From Pseudomonadota bacterium (GTDB taxonomy: Bacteria; Desulfobacterota; Desulfovibrionia; Desulfovibrionales; Desulfovibrionaceae), in the NCBI GenBank assembly GCA_023419375.1, contig JAEZYD010000008.1:1-64000 (forward strand): a stretch of DNA of 64,000 nucleotides. The letters are read 5' to 3'. Under the pieces are notes generated by a model. The model had not been told where the DNA came from. It saw only the letters and a list, made by a program, of their open reading frames with translations, and made no database searches. The position numbers and the translations under genes are program-made. Each line of letters opens with the position of its first letter. Position 1 is the first letter of the stretch. Positions 42,258-51,800 of this stretch are shown here, piece by piece.

Positions 42258-44006
42258 ATGTTCCGTTTTTTGCGCGTCAATATGGCAACCAAGACCTGTG
42301 TTTTTGAAGAAATACCTCAAGAATACGCTGGCCTTGGCGGCCGTGCGTTGACTTCTACCATCGTTGCGCGTGAGGTGCCCCCCACCTGTACGCCCATTGG
42401 CCCCCACAACAAGCTTGTTTTTGCTCCCGGCCTGCTGGGCGCCACCAACAGCCCCAATGCCAACCGTATTTCTGTGGGCTGCAAAAGCCCGCTGACCGAA
42501 GGCATCAAGGAATCCAACGCGGGCGGTCAGCCCGGCGGTCACCTGGCCCGTTTGGGCATTCTGGCTGTTATTGTGGAAGACATGGCCAAGGAAGGCGAAT
42601 GGTGGCAGCTCGAAGTGAGCAAGGACCACGCCAAGCTGATTCCCGCTGAAGTGGCAGGAATGAACAACTTTGATGCTGTTGCCAAGCTGGTGGAAAAGTA
42701 CGGCAAGGATTGCAGCTACATCACCATTGGCCGCGCGGGCGAATTCAAGCTCACCGCGGCCTCCATCGCCTGCACTGACCGCGAACTGCGCCCCATGCGC
42801 CATGCCGGGCGCGGCGGCGTTGGCGCGGTAATGGGTTCCAAGGGCCTCAAGGCCATCATTGTGAATCCCGAAGGCGGCAAGAGCCAGCCTCTGGCTGACG
42901 AAAAGGCTTTTCGCGAAGCTTCCAAGCGCTTCGCCACGGCGCTTTCCGAGCACCCCATCACCAGCAAGGGGCTTGCCGAATACGGCACCGCCGTGCTCGT
43001 CAATATCCTGCACGAGGCGGGCGGTCTGCCCACCGCCAACTTTACTGTTGGTCAGTTTGACAAGCATGAGTCTGTTTCGGGCGAGCTTTTGAACCAGCTC
43101 ACCAAGGAACGCGGCGGCGAGGGCAAGGTGGCCCACGGCTGCATGAGCGGCTGCATGATCCGGTGCAGCGGCATTTTGCCCGACAAGAAGGGCAAGTTCC
43201 AGAGCAAGTGGCCCGAATACGAAACCCTCTGGTGCTTCGGCCCCCACTCAGGCATTGGCGACCTCGATGCCATCTCCAAGTACGACTACATGTGCGATGA
43301 TATCGGCGTCGACACCATCGACGTGGGCGTTGCCGTGGGCGTTGCCATGGCTGGCGGGGCTATCCCCTATGGGGATACCAAGGCTGTGCTTGATGTGATG
43401 AACGGCATCAGCGATGGCTCTCCGCTTGGCCGTATTGTTGGTTGCGGCGCGGCCACCACGGGCCGGGTGTACGGCGTGCGGCGCGTGCCTGCGGTCAAGG
43501 GCCAGAGCCTGCCCGCCTATGACCCCCGTGCGGTCAAGGGCCAGGGCGTCACCTACGCCACCTCGCCCATGGGCGCGGACCACACCGCCGGTTACGCGGT
43601 GACGGCCAACATCCTCAACTGCGGCGGTACGGTTGACCCCCTCAAGAAGGACGGTCAGATCGAGCTTTCGCGTAATCTCCAGGTGGCTACCGCCTCGGTG
43701 GATTCCGTGGGCCTGTGCCTGTTCACGGCCTTTGCCATCCTTGATGTGCCGGACGCCCTGCCCGCCATTGTGGACATGCTCAATGCCAAGTTTGGCTGGA
43801 AGCTCACCGGCGACGATGTTGTGACTTTGGGCCAGCGTATTCTTTCCACAGAAATCGACTTCAACCGCCGCGCGGGCATCACCCAGGCTGCGGACGTGCT
43901 GCCCGATTTCTTCACTGACGAAAAGCTGCCCCCGCACAACACTACATTCGATATCACCCACGAAGAACTCAAGACGGTTTTCAACTGGATTGAGGAAAAG
44001 AAGTAG
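42258..44006 (+). CDS. aor: Aldehyde:ferredoxin oxidoreductase, tungsten family
   Basis: Tungsten-bis-pyranopterin enzyme (582 residues) oxidising aldehydes to acids with ferredoxin as electron acceptor. Family features are HAGRGGVGAVMGSKGLKAI near residue 175, the three-cysteine cluster segment CMSGCMIRC near residue 294, DDIGVDTIDVG, and DSVGLCLF near the C-terminus, giving the fourth [4Fe-4S] cysteine. The gene follows tupABC and precedes a MoaD-like and ThiF-like pair, consistent with a tungsten-dedicated locus. It has an AAGGAGG ribosome site and a hairpin 18 bases after the stop. The precise aldehyde substrate cannot be told. Confidence 0.95.
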   Translation: MFRFLRVNMATKTCVFEEIPQEYAGLGGRALTSTIVAREVPPTCTPIGPHNKLVFAPGLLGATNSPNANRISVGCKSPLTEGIKESNAGGQPGGHLARLGILAVIVEDMAKEGEWWQLEVSKDHAKLIPAEVAGMNNFDAVAKLVEKYGKDCSYITIGRAGEFKLTAASIACTDRELRPMRHAGRGGVGAVMGSKGLKAIIVNPEGGKSQPLADEKAFREASKRFATALSEHPITSKGLAEYGTAVLVNILHEAGGLPTANFTVGQFDKHESVSGELLNQLTKERGGEGKVAHGCMSGCMIRCSGILPDKKGKFQSKWPEYETLWCFGPHSGIGDLDAISKYDYMCDDIGVDTIDVGVAVGVAMAGGAIPYGDTKAVLDVMNGISDGSPLGRIVGCGAATTGRVYGVRRVPAVKGQSLPAYDPRAVKGQGVTYATSPMGADHTAGYAVTANILNCGGTVDPLKKDGQIELSRNLQVATASVDSVGLCLFTAFAILDVPDALPAIVDMLNAKFGWKLTGDDVVTLGQRILSTEIDFNRRAGITQAADVLPDFFTDEKLPPHNTTFDITHEELKTVFNWIEEKK

Positions 44007-44024
44007 GGTTGCCCTTATTGGTCT

Positions 44025-44047
44025 CCGCTCCGGCTCGTTCGGAGCGG
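44025..44047 (+). terminator. Hairpin after aor
   Basis: CCGCTCCG (44025-44032) pairs exactly with CGGAGCGG (44040-44047). There is no immediate T-run, so it may only partly end transcription into the next two genes. Confidence 0.5.
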
Positions 44048-44160
44048 GGGCCAGAGATTTTGTTTTACGGCGACGCCATGGCGTGCGCCCCGGCTGGCTT
44101 GACTGTTTTCGGACAGGGCGGGCATAACTGGACAAGACCTCATGAGGTCAAGGAGCGTCC

Positions 44161-44400
44161 ATGAAACTGACCGTTAAGCTGAGCACCACCCTGCGTGACT
44201 ATGTGCCGGGCTACGTGCCGGAAACAGGCTTGCAGGTGGAAATGCCGGAGGGCAGCACCGTGGCCCAGTTGGCGCAACATCTGGGCTTGCCGCCGCAAGA
44301 CATAAAAATTGTCATGGTCAACGGACGCCAGCAGAAGGTGAGCGATCTCATGCGCGACGGAGACCGTATTGCCTATTTTCCGGCTGTCGGAGGAGGCTAG
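44161..44400 (+). CDS. MoaD/ThiS-like sulfur-carrier protein
   Basis: A 79-residue ubiquitin-like protein. It ends in PAVGGG, giving the C-terminal Gly-Gly that is adenylated and thiocarboxylated. The fold is visible as alternating strands (LTVKLSTTLRDY ... KIVMVNGRQQ ... DRIAYFPAV). It would deliver sulfur for molybdopterin synthesis or for a specialised pterin step. It has an AAGGAG ribosome site and is followed five bases later by a ThiF-like gene, its likely activator. No MoaE is present in the window, so a function in the tungsten enzyme's cofactor is inferred from place only. Confidence 0.85.
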   Translation: MKLTVKLSTTLRDYVPGYVPETGLQVEMPEGSTVAQLAQHLGLPPQDIKIVMVNGRQQKVSDLMRDGDRIAYFPAVGGG

Positions 44401-44405
44401 GCCCG

Positions 44406-45287
44406 TTGACCATGACAATATCTGATCTGCATCAGTTCTTCAGCCCTTATATCCGGGCAGAATATCAGACACAAGCTGCTGGCAATGGGCAGGCAACACT
44501 GTTCGTGAGCCTTGAGGGCCTGCGCCTTTGGGCTGCGTCCCAGGCTCTGACGCTACGCGCCGCCATGATTTACCTGCTGGGGCAGAACATCTGGCCGGAG
44601 CGCTTTCGCCGGAATTTCGGTCTGGTCACAGCGCAAGAAATGACGCGGCTGCTGCAAGGCCGCGTGCTTGTGCTGGGCTGCGGCGGTCTGGGGGGCCATG
44701 TGGCCGAACTGCTGGCCCGCTCCGGCGTAGGCGGCATACGGCTTGTGGATAACGATGTGTTTGACGAGAGCAATCTCAACCGCCAGCGTTTCTGCTCCGA
44801 GCGTGTGCTGGGGCAGCGCAAGGTCTGCGTAGTGCGCAATGCCCTGGCGGATATTGCCAGCCACGTGGAAACAGAAGCTCTTCAATTAGCTGCCGATGAG
44901 GGCAATCTGCCCGATCTTGTGGCTGGTATGGACGTGGCTCTGGACTGTCTGGACAACATCAGCGCCAAAACAGCTCTGGAGCGGGCAGCGCTCGCTGCTG
45001 GCGTCCCCTTTGTTCACGGTTCCGTATTGCGCGAAGAAGGTTTTTGCTACGCCAACTCCGGCCCGCAGGCGCGTCTTGAGGAGCTTTACCCGCAAGGGCA
45101 GAGCAACAGCGAGCTTGAGCAGGCACGGCGTGAGGGCGTTGGGGCGCTGGCCCCGGCTTCGGTCGCCTGCCTCATGGCCAAGCTGGCTCTGCGGGCCATC
45201 TTGAGCCGCAACGCCAGCAGCGCGCTGTTCCACCTCGACCTCTCGGTGCCGGAAATGGAGCGTTTTGACTGGGCGGGCAAGGCCTAG
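44406..45287 (+). CDS. ThiF/MoeB/HesA-like carrier-activating enzyme
   Basis: E1-like adenylyltransferase (293 residues). The nucleotide-binding segment VLGCGGLGGHVAELLARSGVG is near residue 94, followed by LVDNDVFDESNLNRQRF and the DCLDN motif near 179, all typical of this family. The two CXXC zinc pairs found in MoeB are absent, placing it nearer HesA. An N-terminal extension of about 90 residues precedes the core. The start is uncertain: a TTG at 44406 is nine bases from AGGAGG, while the ATG at 44412 is 15 bases away. The pair with the MoaD-like gene is tight. Confidence 0.85.
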   Translation: MTMTISDLHQFFSPYIRAEYQTQAAGNGQATLFVSLEGLRLWAASQALTLRAAMIYLLGQNIWPERFRRNFGLVTAQEMTRLLQGRVLVLGCGGLGGHVAELLARSGVGGIRLVDNDVFDESNLNRQRFCSERVLGQRKVCVVRNALADIASHVETEALQLAADEGNLPDLVAGMDVALDCLDNISAKTALERAALAAGVPFVHGSVLREEGFCYANSGPQARLEELYPQGQSNSELEQARREGVGALAPASVACLMAKLALRAILSRNASSALFHLDLSVPEMERFDWAGKA

Positions 45288-45303
45288 CCGTTCATTCCAC
45301 GCC

Positions 45304-47262
45304 CTATTTCCCGGCGTATTCCCAGATAATCTGCCCGGTCTTTTCCGTACCGTAACCGCCCAGGCCTTCCACGGTCTGGCGGAAGACCTCGCTACGGATA
45401 ACATCCAGCAGAGCCTGAACCGCATCCCCATCAAAAAAGCGCCGGGGAATGACCAGATCATATTCCTCAACACCAATGTGCATGAACGGCAGGCCCAGAG
45501 CGTTGGCTGCTGCCCGCACGGCAAGCCCGGCATCCACCCGGCCGGAAAGCACGGCGGCTGCCACGTTCATGTGGGTGTATTCCTCGTCGCGATAGCCGTT
45601 GATGCTTGTGGGCGCGATGCCAAGGCAACTCAGGCGGTAATCGAGCAGCACGCGGGTTCCGCTGCCGCGCTGGCGGTTGATGAAGCGTACCCCCGGTTTG
45701 GCGAGGTCTTCAATGCTGTTGATGCCAAGGGGGTTGCCGGGCGCGGTCAGAATGCCCTGTTCCCTGTCTACCAGACGCAGCAATACGGTGGGTTCTTCCA
45801 GATTATCCTCAATGGCTTTGCGGTTGTATACGCCGCTTGCCGGGTCGAGCAGATGACTGCCCGCCAGATGGCACTGCCCGCGCTTGAGCGCCATGATGCC
45901 GCCCAGAGAACCCACATGGGCCGAGGTGAGGCGAAACTGCGGATGCGCCTTGCGCAGCATGCTGTCCAGCAGGTCAAGCGTGTTGTCGTGGCTGCCGATG
46001 GCAAGCAGCGCGCCCGCAAGGGCCGTGGCGGGGCGCAGTAACTCCACAGTAACGGGTTCCCCGGCATTGCAGCCTTCGCTGTCGCGCGGAATGCGAATAA
46101 TGCCGTCGGCCCGGCTGAGGCTGGTTATGGTGCCCGCGCCGCGCGGCAGGGGCACGGCCACAACCGTATCGCCCACGCAGCCCAGTTTGACCCGCAGCCT
46201 TTCTTCCATGCCGGGGCGCGAGGGCAGGGGATTGCAGGGGACAGCCGTGATCTTCTGCCGCTCGCTCATGGCGCGTTTCTGCCACAGGGCCAGCAGGGGC
46301 AGAACAAATTCTTCCATAGATATGCCCGCAGAAACCGGATACCCCGGCACACCTACCACTGGCTTGCCGTTGACCACCGCCAGCACCGTGGGTTTGCCCG
46401 GCATGACTGAAATGCCATGCGTCACCACCGTGCCCATCTGCCCGAGCACATGGGCTGTAAAATCGTGACTGCCAGCCGAAGACCCGGCGTTGAGAATGAC
46501 CATGTCGGCAGTTGCAATGGCGCTGGCAATGGCCGCGCGGATAGCCTCCGGGTCGTCAGGAACCACAGGCAGGGTGGCGGCTTCGCCCCCGGCCTCCGTA
46601 ATCATGGCCGAAAAAATCAGTGAATTGAATTCGGGCAGCACGCGGCCTGCGCGCAGGTCTTCCTCTCGTGCATCCACAAGGGGCACAATTTCCGACCCGC
46701 TGGGGATGATGGAAACGCGGGGGCGGCGGAATACCGGTACTTCAAGCGCGCCGCCTGCCGCCAGCGCGCCAAGGTCATAGGGGCCAATGCACGTGCCGGG
46801 CGGCAGGATGATCTCTGTAGCCACCATGTCTTCACCCATTTTGCGCACGTGTTGCCAGGGAAAGGCCGCCTTTTCTATAACGGCCCACTGCGATTCGCCT
46901 TGAGAATCCTTTTCTGTTTCGGTGTTGATGTTCTCCATCATCACTACGGCGTTGCAGCCCAGAGGCAAGGGGTGCCCTGTGTTGATCCAGTGGGCCTGCT
47001 CGCCGATTTTGAGACGCAGAGGGGTACGGGCGGAGGCGGTGAAGGTATCCTCCGCATGTACGGCAATGCCGTCCATTGCTGCGCCATGAAAGGCAGGGGA
47101 TGAGCGCAGGGCCGCCACGGGCCTGCTGAGTACGCGGCGCAGGGCCTGCGCCAGAGGGATGCGTTCTTCGCCAAGGGCGAAAGCCTTGGCGTCAAGGCAT
47201 GAAAACCAGTTGGAGCGGGCTTCTTCCGGGGGCAGCAGGGTCAGATAGGTGTTGCGCTTCAA
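45304..47262 (-). CDS. MoeA-like molybdenum/tungsten insertase fused to a periplasmic-binding-protein-like domain
   Basis: A 652-residue protein in two parts. The N-terminal 410 residues are MoeA-like (LAQALRRVLSRPVAALRSSPAFHGAAMDGIAV, SAGSHD, GKPTVLAVVNGKPVVGVPGYPVS), the enzyme that inserts the metal into adenylated molybdopterin. The C-terminal 240 residues resemble a substrate-binding-protein type domain (SHDNTLDLLDSMLR ... GTRVLLDYRLS ... DAGLAVRAAANALGLPF), here cytoplasmic. Such fusions are known in anaerobes and the second domain may bind oxyanion. Start is TTG at 47262, with GGGAG upstream. A separate simple MoeA gene lies directly upstream, so this second copy may be specialised, perhaps for tungsten. 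Confidence 0.87.
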   Translation of the reverse strand: MKRNTYLTLLPPEEARSNWFSCLDAKAFALGEERIPLAQALRRVLSRPVAALRSSPAFHGAAMDGIAVHAEDTFTASARTPLRLKIGEQAHWINTGHPLPLGCNAVVMMENINTETEKDSQGESQWAVIEKAAFPWQHVRKMGEDMVATEIILPPGTCIGPYDLGALAAGGALEVPVFRRPRVSIIPSGSEIVPLVDAREEDLRAGRVLPEFNSLIFSAMITEAGGEAATLPVVPDDPEAIRAAIASAIATADMVILNAGSSAGSHDFTAHVLGQMGTVVTHGISVMPGKPTVLAVVNGKPVVGVPGYPVSAGISMEEFVLPLLALWQKRAMSERQKITAVPCNPLPSRPGMEERLRVKLGCVGDTVVAVPLPRGAGTITSLSRADGIIRIPRDSEGCNAGEPVTVELLRPATALAGALLAIGSHDNTLDLLDSMLRKAHPQFRLTSAHVGSLGGIMALKRGQCHLAGSHLLDPASGVYNRKAIEDNLEEPTVLLRLVDREQGILTAPGNPLGINSIEDLAKPGVRFINRQRGSGTRVLLDYRLSCLGIAPTSINGYRDEEYTHMNVAAAVLSGRVDAGLAVRAAANALGLPFMHIGVEEYDLVIPRRFFDGDAVQALLDVIRSEVFRQTVEGLGGYGTEKTGQIIWEYAGK

Positions 47263-47300
47263 GATGATTCTCCCGGCAATAGTGCCAGATGCGTATTGAT

Positions 47301-48584
47301 TTAGCGGAAAAGTTCCACCATTATGGTATCGCCTGCATCATAGCCTTCGCGGTTTTCAGGGCAGACCATGAGGCCGTCTGCCGCAGCAATGCCCGAAATA
47401 AGGCCCGATGCGCCCATGATGGGTTCCGCCTCGTATAGCGGTTGTGGGGCTTTGTCTGACGGTGCCCGCGTGGGGGGCTGGCAGGGCAGGGGGCGCAGTT
47501 TCACGCGCAGATAGTCGCGCCTGCCCTGTGCGGAAGCTACAGAACGTGTAAGTATAGCGGGAATCTGCGGCTGTTTTGCGGAATCGGCATGCCCTTGAAG
47601 AAGCTCCAGCAAGGGAGCAAGAAACACGCGCGCGCAGACAAGCGCGCTGGTGACATGGCCGGGCAGGCCCACAAGGCAGACTGTGCGCCCGTTGACTACG
47701 GCCTTGGCCAGAATAAAGGGTTTGCCGGGGCTGATGGCGACTCCGTGCACAAGCAGCTGAGCCTGAGGCAGGGACTCAAAAATTTCCACGGTGTGATCGC
47801 GCATGCCAGCGGAGGAACCGCCGGAAACCACCACAACGTCATGTGTTTCTGCAAGCTGGGTTACTGTTGCTTTGAGCTTGGCAGCGTCATCGTTGACAAT
47901 CCCGGCTCTCACGGCCTGCGCGCCAGCCTCCCGGCAGAGGGCTGCTATGCTGTGAGCGTTGATGTCGCGGATTTTGCCCGGCGGCGGAGTCATGGAGCTG
48001 GGAACAACTTCGTCGCCCGTAGAGAGCACGGCAACCAGGGGCTTGCGGCGTACCGCCACCTCCACCACGCCAAAAGCCGCCAGCAGGCCGATGTCCTGAG
48101 GGCGCAGACGGTGCCCGGCTTGCAGCAGCAAGGCTCCTGCGGTTGCGTCATCATCACGAAAAATAACATTGTCGCCCGGGGCCTGACTGCGGGTAATCTC
48201 AATGAGGTTGCCTCCCGCAGGGCGGGAGTATTCAACCATCACCACGCAATCCGCGCCCTGCGGCAGCATGCCCCCGGTGAGAATGCGCGCGGCCTGCCCC
48301 TCTTCAAGCTTGATGTCCGGCACTTCGCCCATGCGGCAGTCGGCCACGCATTCCACCAGAGCGGGGTTGCCCTCCTGCGCGCCAAAAACATCGCGGGCGC
48401 GGCAGGCAAAACCGTCAACGGTAGAGCGGTCAAATCCGGGCAGGTCTTCTGTTGCCGAAAAGCATTGGGCAAAGCTGCGACCAAGGGCATCGTCCAGCTG
48501 GACGCGCTCTTCACCCAATAGGGGAAAGGCCCGAATATGCTCAAGCACTGATTCTACTGATTGCAAGGTCAAAAAAGGCTTCAC
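47301..48584 (-). CDS. moeA: Molybdopterin molybdenumtransferase
   Basis: Single MoeA protein (427 residues) that inserts molybdate (or tungstate) into molybdopterin-AMP. Typical segments are ARDVFG and TGGMLPQGADCVVMVEY near residue 115, LSTGDEVVP near 192, and VSGGSSAGMRDHTVEIF with GVAISPGKPFILA near 262-285. Start is GTG (48584), preceded by GGAGG. The fused MoeA-binding-protein gene follows 38 bases downstream on the same strand. The pair stands convergent to tunR-tup-aor. Confidence 0.93.
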   Translation of the reverse strand: MKPFLTLQSVESVLEHIRAFPLLGEERVQLDDALGRSFAQCFSATEDLPGFDRSTVDGFACRARDVFGAQEGNPALVECVADCRMGEVPDIKLEEGQAARILTGGMLPQGADCVVMVEYSRPAGGNLIEITRSQAPGDNVIFRDDDATAGALLLQAGHRLRPQDIGLLAAFGVVEVAVRRKPLVAVLSTGDEVVPSSMTPPPGKIRDINAHSIAALCREAGAQAVRAGIVNDDAAKLKATVTQLAETHDVVVVSGGSSAGMRDHTVEIFESLPQAQLLVHGVAISPGKPFILAKAVVNGRTVCLVGLPGHVTSALVCARVFLAPLLELLQGHADSAKQPQIPAILTRSVASAQGRRDYLRVKLRPLPCQPPTRAPSDKAPQPLYEAEPIMGASGLISGIAAADGLMVCPENREGYDAGDTIMVELFR

Positions 48585-48818
48585 CCGGCCCTCCGGTTCA
48601 TGTGCGCGACGGTATGAAATCTATGGTAATATTGGCGCAAACAGGGGTAAAGGGCAATATGATTTGCACAAAAGACGGTAAGTGCGCAGAAGCTGCACGC
48701 GAATAGTTGTCGATCATGCCGCGATTGATTGGTGTCCCGTTCTAGCTTGCACGGCAGGAAAAAAACTTGGCGGGGCAATTCCTCACGAGTAATGACCAAT
48801 ATCAATAAAGCTACCGCA

Positions 48819-51800
48819 CTACGCTATGTCAAAACCACCTTCGAGCAGGAACTTGCGCAGAAACCCATCGAGCAGACTATTTGCCTTGAACAGGCTAACG
48901 GCTGCCCCTTGCTGATCAGCAAAGAATGCGCGGGTTTTTTCCATATCAACAGTTGCTTTCAGCGCATCAAAGCGACCGTATTCGTTAATATTTGCTTCTG
49001 TCAGCTTCAGGCCCATCATGTCTCTGAGCTTCGCCTCGTCCAGGCCAAGCGCAACCGCAACATGGTGAATCTGGTCGGCTTTTGCCCGTGCCTGATACTC
49101 TGTAATATAGTCGCGCAGGGTTTTGCCATCTTCCACAATAACGTCGCCGCGTTCTATGTCGCGCAGGAAGATGCCCGCATATTTCTGTTCGTCCTGGGTC
49201 AGCGTGGCAAAGGTTTTGTGCAGGTCGCTTTTGACCTGCTCAACTTCTTCTTTTGCTTGCAGCGCCTTAAGGTACTTGGCGAAACGCGAGTTCATGTAGT
49301 CGGCGTCAATTTTTCCGGTATCAATTTCGGTCAGGTGCCCGTCCAGATCATAAGGGGCTTCCTCTTCGCCGCCGCCACCGCAGCCGCCGTCGCTGCCCCA
49401 CAGTTCCTTGTAGCGCAGGGCAAGCACGAGATAATCGTTCTTGTCAAAAATGGTTTTGATAACGGTCTTTTTCGCGCCCGGTTTACCCTGAAAGGTGTAC
49501 TCCCGCTTATTCCAGGTGAAACCCTGAATTCTGGCGGCTTCAAGAACCGCATTGAACTCCTTGAAGAGCGCGGCGAACTTGCCGCAAGCGCTTTTGTCTG
49601 CCGGTTTTTTTGTAAAGTCCGGCACTCCCGCATCTACAAACACCTGCCTGATGCGTTCAAACAGATTGTTCATGGTTTCAATGTTTGTCTGAAGCTTCTG
49701 CACAAACAGGCCAATAGGCTTGTCGCCAGAATAGAGCTTAACGGCCTGAGCAATATTCTGCTCCATGGTGTGCGGCTTGCGGTAGTAACGAATGGTGCCA
49801 AACGGTTTTTCATGCCCAAACAGGCGGTTGGTGCGCGAGAATGCCTGAATGATGTTCTGGTATTCCAGCTTTTTGTCCAGATAGAGTGTGTTTATCCATT
49901 TGGAATCAAAGCCCGTGAGCATCTGATCGACAACAATCAGCAGGTCGATCTGCTCATTTGCCTTTATGCGCTGGTGGGGCGCCTTATGGGCAAGGCGCGC
50001 CGCTATGTCCTTTTTAAAGGTGCCGTGAGTGCCAAGATTAAAGGTCTGGTTGTAACGAGCGTTGTAGTCGGTGATGATTTCTTCCAGTCCGGCTTCCTTG
50101 AACGCTGTTGTCGCCCCGTCGCCGTTATCGATGTTGGGGTCAAAGAGGGCCGTGATTTTCAGCTCCGGCTTCTTTTTTTTGAAAAGACGGTAATAGGCAA
50201 TGGCCTCTGGTATGCTGCTTGTGGCAAACAGCGCGTGGAATTTGCCCGCGTGCGAGAGCATCACCCAGTTTTCAAGAATATCCGCCACAACCTGTTCTGT
50301 GTGCTCGTTACGCGTGTATTGGCTCTGGGGAAGGTAGTCTTCAATGCCCTTCACATATTTGCCGGTCTTGCCAACGTGCCCGGCCATGGGAACGTCATTC
50401 ATGAATCTGTAGTAGATTCTGCTCTTGTGCGGGTCGGCAATGGCTTCTTCCTCGGTTGCGGCCCTTGCCTTGTCAAGCGCAACAGCCTTGCGCACGTCCT
50501 TGTCCTTGTAAGTGAGGACCTTGTAGGGGTCAAAGCCGAGCACGTTTTCGTCGCGGATGCCGTCGGCAATGCTGTATCTGTGCAGTTCGTTGCCAAAAAC
50601 ATCGGCAGTTGTGCAGCCCTTGATCTGGTTTTCGATGTGAATGGGCGTGCCAGTAAAGCCAAAAAAGATCGCGTTGGGAAAGTTTTGCTTCACATCATGC
50701 AGCATGTCGCCAAAGGTGGAGCGATGCGCCTCATCTACGATAAAGACAATACGCTTATCGGCCATCTGCCGTATGTCTGCGGCGTTCATGCCCCTTTCTT
50801 GCTTGATGTTGCTCATCTTTTGTATGGAGGTGACGATGAGCGTATCGGTTGAGGCATTGCTTTTCAATTTGGCGACAAGTTCATACGTGCTCTCTGTTGC
50901 CTGCACCTCGTCGTTGTCATCAGCAAAGGCCTGGTAATCTTGGAGCGACTGCGTGCCAAGTTCGATGCGGTCAATAAGAAAGATAACCTTGTCGGCATCC
51001 TTGGAGTTGGCAATGAGCTGGGCAGACTTGAAGCTCGTCATGGTTTTGCCGGAACCGGTGGTGTGCCAGATGTAGCCGCCGCGCTGATTTTTCTCTCCCC
51101 ACTTTGTTTTTGCAACGCGGTCAGAGATGGCACTAGCAGCGTAGTACTGGTAGCTGCGCATGACCTTGAGGATGCCGTCCGAATCGTCCGGCACGGTGTA
51201 AAAGCCGATAAGCTGATGCGCCATTGGTATGGAGAGCAGTTTTTCTGCTACTTCCTTCCAGTCGTTGATCGGCTCGTTGTTTGTATTTGCCCAATGGAAG
51301 TAAAAATTGGGGTTAAACTTGCCATCCCTGCCGGGGTTGGCAAAATACAGGGATTCCGCAGGCTCCATTGCCACAAATATCTGCATCAGTGAAAACAGCC
51401 CGCTAAAGACACCCTCGCGGGAATATTTTTCAATCTGGTTGGCGGCTTGCATGACGGAGACGCCGCTCTTTTTAAGCTCAAGATGGATAAGCGGCATGCC
51501 ATTGATGAGCAGCATAATGTCGCCCCGGCGGTCGTTTAAAATGCCGCGCGTGGGAAACTTGGGCTGCTGCGCTATCTGGTAGCGGCTCTGGCCTGCGGCG
51601 ATCTCTTGCCGGTCATAGATTTTGAGCGACACTTCCTTGCCAAGATGCACTTCGTCATTGGGGTTGTCGCGCGTGATCGATACGGTCTTACCATTGATAA
51701 AGCCGTTGAGCTTGAGCGGAGTATTGAGGGTCTGTATTTGCTCGATAATCTGCTGCATTTCGCCCTGTGTGAGCGGCTGGTTGTTGAGGCGGTCGACACT

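Noticed and set aside
48659..48706. A 15-codon plus-strand frame between hsdR and moeA
   Set aside because: Too short with no convincing ribosome site; also tested by eye as a molybdenum-cofactor riboswitch region and no such fold was recognisable.
48729..50852. A 707-codon plus-strand frame opposite hsdR
   Set aside because: Antisense shadow of hsdR, which carries intact nuclease and helicase motifs.
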